Notes: a model not told the origin generated them from the sequence alone. A stretch of DNA of 64,000 nucleotides from Verrucomicrobiales bacterium (GCA_016795385.1 JAEUHI010000041.1:1-64000), one strand, 5' to 3'; positions 50,838 to 59,424 are shown, counted from the first letter of the stretch. Translations and numbers: made by a program.

Positions 50838-51245
50838 ATGAGCCTCTTTTCCCGGAAGCCGAAAAACCGTCGCCGCCGCCCTGCTCCTTCCAAGAAGAAT
50901 GACATTTTGGATTCTCCCGAACTGAAGTCGGCCAAGCCGAAGAAGCGGGCCAAGAGCGAAGATCTCGTGGGACAGGTTTATCAACTCAATGCCCAGATCG
51001 GTGCCATTGAGAACTTCCTCGCGAAGAAAACCGCCGAACAGCTCCAGCGCGAGCGGATGAAGCACGAGGGCGTCCTCCCTCCACCGGATCGTTCCGGCAC
51101 GAAGCGTAGCGTGAAAAAGAAAAACCTCTCCCACGCGGAGCGTCGACGTTATCACGCTGAACGCAGCAAAAACGGACTCAACTTCCTGATATTGTTCTGT
51201 CTCGCCCTCGCGATCAGTTGGTGGCTGATCTTCTCAGGAGTCTGA
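50838..51245 (+). CDS. Basic protein with C-terminal membrane anchor, unknown
   Basis: A 135-residue protein with a very basic N-terminus (RKPKNRRRRPAPSKK), a short amphipathic helix (DLVGQVYQLNAQIGAIENFLA), a second basic zone (about 85-112) and a single C-terminal transmembrane helix ending at WWLIFSGV. Like the previous gene product it is tail-anchored with its body in the cytosol; the high positive charge suits contact with nucleic acid, ribosome or acidic partners such as the acidic coiled-coil neighbour. Not recognised; the pairing is inferred from order and shared topology. Confidence 0.55.
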   Translation: MSLFSRKPKNRRRRPAPSKKNDILDSPELKSAKPKKRAKSEDLVGQVYQLNAQIGAIENFLAKKTAEQLQRERMKHEGVLPPPDRSGTKRSVKKKNLSHAERRRYHAERSKNGLNFLILFCLALAISWWLIFSGV

Positions 51246-51248
51246 GAT

Positions 51249-51307
51249 TGTGGCTTCGGCTTCAGCCGAAGAGACGAGCGGGAAAGGTGGCTGAAACCGC
51301 GACCACA
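51249..51307. repeat. Inverted-repeat element with TGTGG...TCAGCC arms
   Basis: Arms of 19 nt (51249-51267 and 51289-51307) are inverted copies agreeing at 15 of 19 positions; the left arm also opens a short hairpin CTTCGGCT-TC-AGCCGAAG. It fills the gap between two convergent genes. Possibly a dispersed extragenic palindrome acting as a bidirectional stop. Confidence 0.65.
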
Positions 51308-51317
51308 CTCCCCCGTT

Positions 51318-52736
51318 TTATGCCAGGATTTGCCTCGCGACCTCACCACCGGTCTCGGTGAGCCGGAAATCGCGGCCACCGTAGTTGTAGGTGAGCCGTT
51401 TGTGATCGAGTCCTAACAAATGCAGAATGGTGGCGTGCCAGTCGCGGATGTGCATCGGATTCTCCACCGCCTCGTAACCGATCTCGTCGGTGGCGCCGTG
51501 GTTGATTCCGCCCTTCACCCCGCCCCCGGCCATCCAGAGGGAGAACCCCTTGTGGTTGTGATCGCGTCCGTCGAGACCGGGCGCATAGGGCGTGCGGCCG
51601 AACTCCCCGCCCCAGATCACGAGCGTGTCCTGGAGCAGTCCGCGCCGCTTCAGGTCGGTCAGCAGCCCCCCGACCGCCGTGTCGACAGTGGCGCAGGCCT
51701 TGGGAAGTTGCTGGGAAATGAGGGCGTGGTGATCCCAGCCTTCCGGCGAGGCGATCTCGACGAATCGCACCCCGGCCTCGACGAGACGCCGGGCGAGGAG
51801 ACACTGGCGCGCGAACAGATCCTCGCCCTTGCCGATCCCGTAGAGCGCCATCGTTTCGGCGGACTCTTCCTTCAGATCGAGCACCCCGGGCACCTCGCTC
51901 TGCATGCGGAAGGCAAGTTCGAACGACTCGATCATGCCCTCGACCTCGGGCTGGTGCGGTTCGCGGGCGAGGCGTCGTTCGTTCAATCCGCGGAGGAGAT
52001 CGAGCTGGCGGCGCTGTTCCGCGGGGCTTCGGTCGGGGTTGGCGATGTTGCGCATCGGCGGACCGGGCGCCTCCTGTTGTTTGAGAAAGGCGGCGTAAAG
52101 TCCCGGCAACTGGCCGCCGCCGAGGCGCGTGCCTTGGCAGACGCTGGGGAGGAAGGCGCTGCCGTAGTTCCGCGCTCCCCCATCGCCGGCCGGGGGATTC
52201 AGCGTGACGAAGCCGGGCAGGTTCTCGTTCCCGCTGCCGAGCCCGTAGACCGTCCAGGCGCCCAGCGAGGGACGCACAAACTGGAAGCTGCCCGTGTGCA
52301 TCTGCACGAAGGCGGGCGAGTGGTTCGGCACGTCGGTGTGAAGGGAATTGAGCACGCAAAGGTCGTCGGCATGCGCGCCGATGCGGGGAAGCAGGCTCGT
52401 CAGGCGCAGGCCGGACTTGCCGTAGCTCGCGAAGGGATGCACCGGCCCGAGCAGCTTCGCCCCGGCCGAGTCGCGTCCCGTCGTCGAGGTTTTGCCCGAG
52501 TGTTTGATGAGCGCCGGCTTCTCGTCGAGCAGGTCGACGTGAGAGGGGCCGCCCCGCATCGTCAGGAAAATGACATGCTTCGCCCGCGCCGGAAAATGCG
52601 GATCGCGCGGAGCGAGCCCGCTCGCGTTGACCGAGGCCATCGTGCGCTTCGCGGCCAGGGCCGAAAACGCCAGCCAACCCGCGCCGAGCGCGGATTGCTC
52701 GAGAAAGGAGCGTCGGGAGAATGGGTCACGGGTCAT
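51318..52736 (-). CDS. Tat-exported DUF1501 (sulfatase-fold) protein
   Basis: A 472-residue protein of the DUF1501 family, an alkaline-phosphatase/sulfatase-like fold without CxPxR. The N-terminus shows a twin-arginine signal (SRRSFLEQSALGAGWLAF). Landmarks: HVIFLTMRGGPSHVDLLDEK, NSLHTDVPNHSPAF, GVRFVEIASPEGWDHH, VIWGGEFGRTPY and GRDHNHKGFSLWMAGGGVKGG. Members occur directly after PSD1 proteins throughout Planctomycetes and Verrucomicrobia; the joint function is unknown. It is the last gene of the ECF-sigma operon. Its start codon and first codons (M-T-R-D-P) are supplied by a GGGTCAY repeat, so an internal start is worth considering, though the Tat signal begins right after. Confidence 0.9.
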   Translation of the reverse strand: MTRDPFSRRSFLEQSALGAGWLAFSALAAKRTMASVNASGLAPRDPHFPARAKHVIFLTMRGGPSHVDLLDEKPALIKHSGKTSTTGRDSAGAKLLGPVHPFASYGKSGLRLTSLLPRIGAHADDLCVLNSLHTDVPNHSPAFVQMHTGSFQFVRPSLGAWTVYGLGSGNENLPGFVTLNPPAGDGGARNYGSAFLPSVCQGTRLGGGQLPGLYAAFLKQQEAPGPPMRNIANPDRSPAEQRRQLDLLRGLNERRLAREPHQPEVEGMIESFELAFRMQSEVPGVLDLKEESAETMALYGIGKGEDLFARQCLLARRLVEAGVRFVEIASPEGWDHHALISQQLPKACATVDTAVGGLLTDLKRRGLLQDTLVIWGGEFGRTPYAPGLDGRDHNHKGFSLWMAGGGVKGGINHGATDEIGYEAVENPMHIRDWHATILHLLGLDHKRLTYNYGGRDFRLTETGGEVARQILA

Positions 52737-52747
52737 GGGTCACGGGT
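52723..52747. repeat. Heptamer repeat GGGTCAY over the DUF1501 start codon
   Basis: Three tandem units GGGTCAC, GGGTCAT, GGGTCAC followed by GGGT. The middle unit contains, on the minus strand, the ATG of the DUF1501 gene. It forms part of the 37-nt gap to the PSD1 gene. Confidence 0.75.
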
Positions 52748-52773
52748 GGGTGAGAAAAGGTTCGTTCGCGCCA

Positions 52774-55269
52774 TCAATCGATCATCCGGAAATCCGCACT
52801 GGCGAGCAAGGTCTGACAGAGATCCTGCCAGCGTTTTTCCTCTTCATTCAAGCGATCGGTGCCGTCCGGCAGCGGTGCGTTCAGGAACGCTTTCACGAGT
52901 CGGGATTCCTCCTCATCCGGGGCGCGATGGAGGCAGCGTTGATACGCTTCGCCGATTCTCGCTTCCTCCGGCACCTCCCTCACCCGCTTCGCCAACGCCG
53001 CGGCCCTCGCCCTGACAAAGTCGCTGTTCATCAGGTAGAGCGCCTGGGGTGGGACGTTGGTGCTGTCGCGTTTTCCGGTGACGAGGCTGGGCTCGGCAAA
53101 GTCGAATTGCCTCAGCACGTCGGGCAACTGGTCGCGCATCACGGGCAGGTAGATGGATCGATGGGTCGATCCGTCGAGGTCTTCGGGGATCTTCTGGTTG
53201 AAAGGGATCATCGCGGCGGATTGCACGTCCAGCTCCGCGACGAGCGATCCGGGTCGTGGCGAAGGATCGAGCTCGCCCGAGGCCGCGAGCATGGCGTCGC
53301 GCATCGCTTCGGCATCAAGGCGCCGTTTCGACTGGCGCCAGAGGAGCCGGTTGTCGGGATCCTTCAGGAAGGCCTCCTCCCGCCAGGTCGAGGCCTGTTG
53401 ATAGGTGCGCGAACTGACGATCTCGCGGATGAGCGCCTTCACCGACCAACCCTCCGCGACGAAACGCGCCGCGAGATGATCGAGCAACTCGGGATGACTC
53501 GGCGCGGCCCCGGTACGCCCGAAGTCATCAACCGTCTCGGCGAGTCCGGCTCCGAAGAGATGCGACCACACACGGTTCACCATCACGCGCGCGGTCAGCG
53601 GATGCTCCGGATCGGTGATCCACTTCGCGAGTTCGAGGCGCCCGCTCGCTTCGGCGGGCACGCCCCCTTCGCTCGCAATGCCGAAGATCGCCGGCACGGC
53701 GCGGGGCACGATTTCGGCGGGATGGGCGAGTTCGCCGCGCTCGTAGCGGGGGGAATCGACCTTCGTCCCCGCCTCGAGCACACCCATCGCGAGGGGCAGG
53801 GCGCGACCTTCCTCGTCGACGGTCTCGAGTTTGCCCACGATGGGACCGCGCGTCCAGAGGATGCGCAAGGCTTCGCGCAGCATGTCGTTGAACTGCGACT
53901 GCATGTCGACGCCCTCGCGACGCATCGTTTCACCCTTTTCGCGTCCGGCCTTCTCATCCGCCTCGAGCTGGGAGAGTTGGCTCTTCAGTTTTTCCAACTC
54001 GGCCGGCGGGATCGATCGGTTCGGGATGAGTTGTCCGGGCAACTCGGGCAGGCGGATGAGCTTGCCGCCGCGATTGTTCTCCGAGTCGACCCAGGTGCCG
54101 TAACGCGTGTCGGTGCTCTTGAAAATTCCGGCGAGGGCGTAGTAATCGGTCATCGTCACCGGATCGGCCTTGTGATCATGACAACGCGCGCAGGCGAGCG
54201 AACTGGCGAGGAAGGCTCGGGAGAGCGCGTCGATCTGCTCATCGGCGACATCGGCGGCGAACTGGGCGGGATTCTGTTCGGCGAGATTTTTCGGACCGAG
54301 GGCGAGGAAACCCGTCGCAATGAGAAGCCGGGCGCGTTCGGCATCGTTCTCCGCCGGCAGCAGGTCTCCGGCGAGTTGTTCGGTCAGGAAACGATCGTAG
54401 GGCAAGTCGCGGCCGAAGGCGTCAATGACGTAGTCGCGATACCGCCACGCGTGGGGATAAATCAGGTTCGCCTCCTTGCCGTTCGATTCCGCAAAGCGGA
54501 CCACATCGAGCCAGTGTCTGGCCCAGCGCTGGCCGTAGGCGGGGCTGGCGAGGAGGGAATCGATGGTTTCTGTAATCGGTGATCGGTGATCGGTATTCGG
54601 CGGGGTGGACAGACCGTTTACCGATAACGGATGACGGTTCACCGAAGAGGGCGGCAGCCCGGTGAGGTCGAAGCTCAAGCGTCGCAGCAAGACGCCAGCT
54701 TCCGCATCGGGCGAGGGTTCAAGCCCGTTCTCCTCGAGATTGGCGAGGATGAAACGGTCGATGTCGTTGTACGCCCAATCGGTGCGTTTCGGTTGCGGCA
54801 CTTCGGGAGCGACGACGGGGCGAAAACTCCAGTGCTGTCTGCGGCTTTCAAAATCATCGCCGGTTTTTCCGTCCTTGCCGTTCGAACTCTCCCGCGGATC
54901 GACCGCACCATCGGCGATCCATTGTTCGAAGTCATTTATGATCGCGTCGGAAAGCCGATCTTTCCGCGGCGGCATTTCGAGATCGGGATCGCTGTGACGG
55001 ATCGCGGCGAGGAGGAGGCTTTCCTCCGGCTTGCCGGGCACCAAGGCCGGCCCCGAGTCGCCCCCGCGCAGGACGGCTTCCCGATCGTCGAGCCGCAGAC
55101 CGCCCTTGGCCTTGCCCGATTCGATCGAGTGGCATTCATAGCAATGCTCGATCAACACGGGACGGATGTTCGATTCGAAATGAGCGAGCACCTTAGGTTC
55201 CTCCGCCCAAACAAAGCCACAGCTCGTCGCCCAGAAAACGATCACCCCCTTCATCAAACAAGCTTTCAT
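52774..55269 (-). CDS. PSD1-type secreted protein (PSCyt1, DUF1549, DUF1553)
   Basis: An 831-residue exported protein. The signal peptide is followed by a cytochrome-like PSCyt1 domain with a haem c motif C-Y-E-C-H (about residue 42) and MPPRKDRLSD as distal ligand region. DUF1549 follows (about 125-370) with DIDRFILANLEENGL, LLRRLSFDLTGLPP, YGQRWARHWLDVVRFAES and a second CxxCH (CARCHDHK). DUF1553 is C-terminal (about 530-800) with ARVMVNRVWSHLFGAGL and RSIYLPVMRDQLPDVL. The start overlaps the propeller gene stop (ATGA). The linker at residues about 209-233 is encoded by a 7-nt repeat. Members probably carry out haem-dependent redox steps on glycans; this is unproven. Confidence 0.9.
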   Translation of the reverse strand: MKACLMKGVIVFWATSCGFVWAEEPKVLAHFESNIRPVLIEHCYECHSIESGKAKGGLRLDDREAVLRGGDSGPALVPGKPEESLLLAAIRHSDPDLEMPPRKDRLSDAIINDFEQWIADGAVDPRESSNGKDGKTGDDFESRRQHWSFRPVVAPEVPQPKRTDWAYNDIDRFILANLEENGLEPSPDAEAGVLLRRLSFDLTGLPPSSVNRHPLSVNGLSTPPNTDHRSPITETIDSLLASPAYGQRWARHWLDVVRFAESNGKEANLIYPHAWRYRDYVIDAFGRDLPYDRFLTEQLAGDLLPAENDAERARLLIATGFLALGPKNLAEQNPAQFAADVADEQIDALSRAFLASSLACARCHDHKADPVTMTDYYALAGIFKSTDTRYGTWVDSENNRGGKLIRLPELPGQLIPNRSIPPAELEKLKSQLSQLEADEKAGREKGETMRREGVDMQSQFNDMLREALRILWTRGPIVGKLETVDEEGRALPLAMGVLEAGTKVDSPRYERGELAHPAEIVPRAVPAIFGIASEGGVPAEASGRLELAKWITDPEHPLTARVMVNRVWSHLFGAGLAETVDDFGRTGAAPSHPELLDHLAARFVAEGWSVKALIREIVSSRTYQQASTWREEAFLKDPDNRLLWRQSKRRLDAEAMRDAMLAASGELDPSPRPGSLVAELDVQSAAMIPFNQKIPEDLDGSTHRSIYLPVMRDQLPDVLRQFDFAEPSLVTGKRDSTNVPPQALYLMNSDFVRARAAALAKRVREVPEEARIGEAYQRCLHRAPDEEESRLVKAFLNAPLPDGTDRLNEEEKRWQDLCQTLLASADFRMID
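54571..54644. repeat. CGGTGAT/CGGTAAY repeat inside the PSD1 gene
   Basis: Tandem 7-nt units (AATCGGTGATCGGTGATCGG form) at 54573-54600 are followed by inverted, looser copies ending near 54644 (TTTACCGATAACGG). Read in frame on the minus strand they give N-T-D-H-R-S-P-I-T and H-P-L-S-V-N-G-L, in place of the usual linker between LTGLPP and the next helix. Confidence 0.7.
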
Positions 55270-56681
55270 GGGTTTGCCTTTCTCGATTCCATCCATCCTT
55301 GGGTGATCTTCTCCGGCCATTGCTTGGCGAGGTCGCGGGATTCACCATCCTTCCAAAGCATCCACCGGACGCGCCCCGTCTCCTCATCTCCGGTGGCGTA
55401 GGTGAATTCCTCCGCATTCCGCCACGACGGGAGCACCCTCGACTTCCATCCCGGATGCGGTCCGGAAACCAGCTCGCTTTTTCCGCTCTCGAGATCGACC
55501 ACGGCCACCGCGTCCGTCCCGCTCTCGACCACCGCGACGCGCCTGCCATCCGGCGACGGAACAAAATACCCGAGATCCATCGGCAAGGCCCCTTCCTCGG
55601 TCGGCACGGCGACAGGAGCTCCGCCGTCGGCGGGTAATCGGTAAAGGCGGGGATTCTCCCCAAGATCCTCCGCGGCCGCCGGCAAGGGCGCGGGGTGGCT
55701 CGCAAAGAGGATCGCGCCATCCGGCAGCACGGCGAGACGCGGCGCGAAAGCGACGATTGCATAGGCGAGCTCGCCATCTCCCTCGGCCCCGGGCAGGGCT
55801 TCTCCGACCTTGCCGCTTTCATTCAGCACGCGGCGACGCTCGATCTCGACAAGTCCTCCATTGCCTTCGGTGATCGACGACAAATACACAAGCGAGCCAC
55901 CGTCCGGCGTCCAGTCGTAGGCACGGCTCGTCTTGCTGGCTACCGAGAGCGGAGCCCCACCCTTGAACGACAAGACCTGGAGATCGTATTGGTTTTCCAC
56001 CTCGGTTTCAAACGCTGCGGCCACGACCTCATGCTTCGGCGAGACACGCAGCGACGGCACGCCGCGCAGCCCTCGCCAGATCACCTCCGAGGGTCTGCCT
56101 TGATCCGGACGGAGTACCGCGATCTCGTGCAGGAGAAATCCCAGCGATTCGCGATCGCCGTTGATCGAGGCGAGCACGCCCGGAGCATTGGACAGCGCCG
56201 CGCGCACGGCTCCGGCATCGCGGGCCAGAGCGAGGCGCAGCGCGTTGCCCATCGCGAGCGATTCGCCGGGGGCCATCTTGCCGAGGAGCTGGTCCGCCCG
56301 GTCCGAGTCTCCATGAATCGCGACGGCCGCCCTCAGCAGCTCCGGCACCCGAGCCGCGAGCGCCTCGACCCGGTCCGATTCCGCGGGCGCGAGCAGCGGC
56401 GCGAGGTCCTCCCACTTCGGCGTCAGCCGCACCCGGTGCACGACGAGTCCTGAGCTGTCCGGGAGCCAGTCGAAGGCATCGACGAGGAAACGCCCCGGTC
56501 CATCGTCCTCATCAGCGACCGCCTCGGAGAGTCCGCCTTCCCCGTCGGAAAAATAGAGGCGCTGCTCCGCCAGGACCGCGGCACGCGTCCCATCGGGCGA
56601 CCATTCAGCCCTTTCCCGCGGCTCACAGGCGGCAAGGCAAACGCAGGCACCCGTCAGGAGAATCTGAAATGTCGCCTTCAC
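55266..56681 (-). CDS. Beta-propeller lipoprotein (TolB/WD40-like)
   Basis: A 471-residue exported protein. A lipoprotein-type signal ends at L-A-A-C (Cys19), followed by repeated strands of propeller type: EWSPDGTRAAVLAEQRLYF, DWTPDGGSLVYLSS, VPSPDGRRVAVVESGTDAV and VLPSWRNAEEFTYATGD. The S-P-D-G and T-P-D-G turns are those of TolB/PD40 repeats. A helical stretch (about 105-180) interrupts the propeller. It is likely a sensor or scaffold at the outer membrane for the operon product. It is 9 nt after the anti-sigma-like gene and overlaps the PSD1 start by 4 nt, so it belongs to the ECF operon. Confidence 0.8.
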   Translation of the reverse strand: MKATFQILLTGACVCLAACEPRERAEWSPDGTRAAVLAEQRLYFSDGEGGLSEAVADEDDGPGRFLVDAFDWLPDSSGLVVHRVRLTPKWEDLAPLLAPAESDRVEALAARVPELLRAAVAIHGDSDRADQLLGKMAPGESLAMGNALRLALARDAGAVRAALSNAPGVLASINGDRESLGFLLHEIAVLRPDQGRPSEVIWRGLRGVPSLRVSPKHEVVAAAFETEVENQYDLQVLSFKGGAPLSVASKTSRAYDWTPDGGSLVYLSSITEGNGGLVEIERRRVLNESGKVGEALPGAEGDGELAYAIVAFAPRLAVLPDGAILFASHPAPLPAAAEDLGENPRLYRLPADGGAPVAVPTEEGALPMDLGYFVPSPDGRRVAVVESGTDAVAVVDLESGKSELVSGPHPGWKSRVLPSWRNAEEFTYATGDEETGRVRWMLWKDGESRDLAKQWPEKITQGWMESRKANP

Positions 56682-56690
56682 GGGTTTTGG

Positions 56691-57131
56691 TCAGGGTTGC
56701 TGCTTGTTCGGCAGGATCATGGCGAGACGCCCCTTGTCATCGACGCGGTATCGGGCCCAGGGGGATGAGGCGGGAGTCTTCTCCGATTTTGCCGCGGTCA
56801 ATCCGTCCATCCTCGGATCATTTCTCCCCTTCCCTGCCAGATATCCCAGACCAAGCGCCACTCCGAGGATGGCAACAGCGGCCGCTATACGCCATCTTTC
56901 ATGGGAACGGACTCGGGGCGTCGGGAACGCGAATATCTCCTCCGTCTCCCATTCGAGTGGACGTGAGGCGACCGCCAATTCCGTGTGCCCCACGGCACGG
57001 CGAATCTCCCCGGCGAGATCCCGATGCTCCGGAGATTTGTCCAACCATGCCTCCAACAGGGCCGCGGTCTCCTCGGACAATTCGCCGAGGGCCTGGTCGA
57101 TAAGAAGCGCCTCCAATTGTTTTGTCGTCAT
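56691..57131 (-). CDS. Anti-sigma factor-like single-pass membrane protein
   Basis: A 146-residue protein encoded directly after the ECF sigma gene with a 4-nt overlap. The N-terminal cytosolic part (about 1-75) is a small helical domain of the anti-sigma type: LIDQALGELSEETAALLEAWLDKSPEHRDLAGEIRR in pieces, without the zinc HxxxCxxC motif. One transmembrane helix (about 82-104, IAAAVAILGVALGLGYLAG) is followed by a short outer tail. Position, size and topology argue that it holds the sigma factor until a signal arrives. Direct sequence similarity is weak, so the role rests mainly on context. Confidence 0.75.
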   Translation of the reverse strand: MTTKQLEALLIDQALGELSEETAALLEAWLDKSPEHRDLAGEIRRAVGHTELAVASRPLEWETEEIFAFPTPRVRSHERWRIAAAVAILGVALGLGYLAGKGRNDPRMDGLTAAKSEKTPASSPWARYRVDDKGRLAMILPNKQQP

Positions 57132-57622
57132 GATTCGGAGTCGTGAATTCGCTCTCGCACCATCGCGATGGCATGGTGCAACCGGGATCGCACCGTTCCC
57201 ACGGGTATTCCGAGAGACTCGGCGATTTCGGCGTAGGAAAGTTGCTGGGTGAAACGCAGCTCAAGGATCTCGCGCTGGAGGGACGGGAGGGATTCAATCA
57301 CCTCGCGCGCCAGCTCCACCCGATCGTCCCCCGCCGGAGCGGCCCCTTCCTCGCCCGCCCCCGATCGACAGACAGACTCGCGATGGCGCCGTTTCCATGC
57401 GGCCAGGCTCACATGCCGGGCGATCCCGAAAAGGTAAGCGCGCAAGGAACCGGGCTTGCCTCCCCGGTCCAATCCCTTGGCCATTTCCAGAAAGGTCTCC
57501 TGCACGAGATCCTGCGGCGCCTCGCCCCCGTCGCCGTGGCGGCGCGCGAAGTAGCGCGTCAAGTCATCCGCCGCGTCCCGGAAGAGGCGCTCGAGATCAG
57601 TGGGCTCTGCGATGGCGTGCAA
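57128..57622 (-). CDS. ECF-type RNA polymerase sigma factor
   Basis: A 164-residue sigma-70 family protein. Region 2 spans about 8-75: DDLTRYFARRHGDGGEAPQDLVQETFLEMAKG in pieces, and LRAYLFGIARHVSLAAWKRR for promoter opening. Region 4 spans about 100-160: LPSLQREILELRFTQQLSYAEIAESLGIPVGTVRSR in pieces, a helix-turn-helix for the -35 box. The frame opens at TTG; no ATG lies before region 2, so TTG or a still earlier start is used. It leads a five-gene operon and is divergent from a sulfatase gene, with a shared 179-nt upstream region (57623-57801) where an autoregulated promoter is likely, though none was assigned. Confidence 0.9.
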   Translation of the reverse strand: MHAIAEPTDLERLFRDAADDLTRYFARRHGDGGEAPQDLVQETFLEMAKGLDRGGKPGSLRAYLFGIARHVSLAAWKRRHRESVCRSGAGEEGAAPAGDDRVELAREVIESLPSLQREILELRFTQQLSYAEIAESLGIPVGTVRSRLHHAIAMVRERIHDSES

Positions 57623-57801
57623 GGGGGCTGGGGGTTCTGCGTCGCTCCGCCGCCGGCGAAAGCGTGGCTTTTCACATACTGACGTGGAGGGGAGCCGCCA
57701 AAAAGTTCACTCAAGCCATCTTTTTCTTTTCGCCACCCTCATTCAAGCTTTTCCGGCCAGCGAAACTTGGCATTTCTTAAAGAATCTGCTTCATTCCGGC
57801 C

Positions 57802-59424
57802 ATGCCGTCCCTGCGTCTCGCCGCCTCGTTTCTGCTGCTCGCTCTCCTCGCGCCCACCTGGGCCGGGGCCCAGCGCAACAAAGGCAAAGGCAAGGAAGAG
57901 CCGCCGCCACCCTCTCCCGAGGAAATCGCCCGTCTCGAGGAGCTGAAAAAGCTACCGAACATCGTCCTCATCCTCGCGGATGATCTGGCTTGGGACGATC
58001 TCTCGCCCTTTGGTCATGAGTCGATCATGACCCCGAATCTCCAGCGTCTCGCCGATGGTGGCATGCGCTTCGAGCAGGCGTTTCTCACCACTTCCTCCTG
58101 CAGCCCGACCCGGGCCAGCCTCATCACCGGTCGATACCCCCACCAGACCGATGCCGAGCAGCTTCATTGGCCTTTGCCAAAAGGCCAGGTCACCTTCGTC
58201 GAGAAACTGAAGGAGAAAGGTTACTGGACCGGAGCCGCGGGCAAATGGCACCTCGGCGATGCCGTGCGCGACCGCTTCGACAAAATCATCGAAGCCGACG
58301 AATCGGGATTCCAATTGCCCGCCGGCGAAGCAGCGAAGAGCGGCGAATTCGCCGAGACCGCCGCCGGCGACGCCCAGAGCGGATGCGCCGACTGGATCCC
58401 CCTGCTGCAAGCCCGGGCCCCAGATCGCCCCTTCTTTCTCTGGCTCGCCTCGCTCGATCCCCACCGCCCCTACCACGAAGCCATCCTTGAGGACGGTGCC
58501 CGTCCCGAGGAAGTGAAGCTTCCGCCCTATCACCCTGATACCCCTGCCGTCCGGGCCGATTACCAGAGCTACTACGACGAGATCACCCGGCTCGACCGTC
58601 ATGTCGGCGCCGTGCTCGACGAGATCGACTCGCAGGGACTCACTGAAAAGACCGTCATTTTCTTTCTCAGCGACAACGGCCGTCCTTTTCCCCGTGACAA
58701 AACGACCCTTTACGACAGCGGTATCCGCACCCCTCTCATCGTGAAATGGCCCGGCACGATCGCTCCGGGTTCCGTCTGTGAAAGACTCGTCAGCACCGTC
58801 GATCTCGCCAAAACCCTCCTCAACATCGCCAGGATCGAAAAGCCCGGCATCACCTTCGAGGGCAACGATCTCGCGCCCCTTTTCGCGGCCCCCGAGAAGC
58901 CACTGCGCGAATACATCTTTGCGGAGAAGAACTGGCACGATTACGAGGATCGCAGCCGGGCCGTCCGCAACGAGCGCTACAAATACATCCGCAACGACTA
59001 TCCCGATCTCCCCCTCACTCCCCCGGCTGACGTCGTGCGCAGCGCCACCTACGTCGAGTTGCTCCGACTCCTGGAGAAGAACGAACTCACCGGAGAACAG
59101 CAGGTCCATTTTCAAGCTCCTCGCGCCGCCGAGGAGCTCTACGACCTGCGCCTCGATCCCCACGAATTGAACAATCTCGCGGCGGATGGCCGTTACGCTC
59201 CCGTCCTGCGGGCCATGCGCGCTGCACTCACCGATTGGGAGAGCAAGACCGAAGACGAAAAGCCCGAAGAACGCACCCTCGACGAATTCGACCGACTCAC
59301 CGGCCTCCCTACCCCCGCCCGCGTCCGTCCGCGCCCTTCGAAACAGGAAATGGCGGAAGCCCGTGCCGCCAAGGCCAAAGAAGCCGAAAAACCCGCCACG
59401 CCCTCGGCCACCCCCCAGCCATGA
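57802..59424 (+). CDS. Secreted sulfatase (heparan N-sulfatase-like)
   Basis: A 540-residue family S1 sulfatase with a signal peptide ending near WAGAQ and a charged linker (RNKGKGKEEPPPP). Metal and active-site motifs: NIVLILADDLAWDDLSPFGH, SSCSPTRASLITGRYP (CxPxR with the formylglycine Cys), GAAGKWHLGD (Lys and His) and FFLSDNGRPFPRDK. The pattern resembles N-sulfoglucosamine sulfohydrolases. A C-terminal tail of about 45 residues is rich in Lys, Ala and Pro. It overlaps the PmoA-like gene by 4 nt. It and the sulfatase at 15635 belong to different subfamilies, so the organism handles more than one sulfate position. The polymer is not identified. Confidence 0.9.
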   Translation: MPSLRLAASFLLLALLAPTWAGAQRNKGKGKEEPPPPSPEEIARLEELKKLPNIVLILADDLAWDDLSPFGHESIMTPNLQRLADGGMRFEQAFLTTSSCSPTRASLITGRYPHQTDAEQLHWPLPKGQVTFVEKLKEKGYWTGAAGKWHLGDAVRDRFDKIIEADESGFQLPAGEAAKSGEFAETAAGDAQSGCADWIPLLQARAPDRPFFLWLASLDPHRPYHEAILEDGARPEEVKLPPYHPDTPAVRADYQSYYDEITRLDRHVGAVLDEIDSQGLTEKTVIFFLSDNGRPFPRDKTTLYDSGIRTPLIVKWPGTIAPGSVCERLVSTVDLAKTLLNIARIEKPGITFEGNDLAPLFAAPEKPLREYIFAEKNWHDYEDRSRAVRNERYKYIRNDYPDLPLTPPADVVRSATYVELLRLLEKNELTGEQQVHFQAPRAAEELYDLRLDPHELNNLAADGRYAPVLRAMRAALTDWESKTEDEKPEERTLDEFDRLTGLPTPARVRPRPSKQEMAEARAAKAKEAEKPATPSATPQP

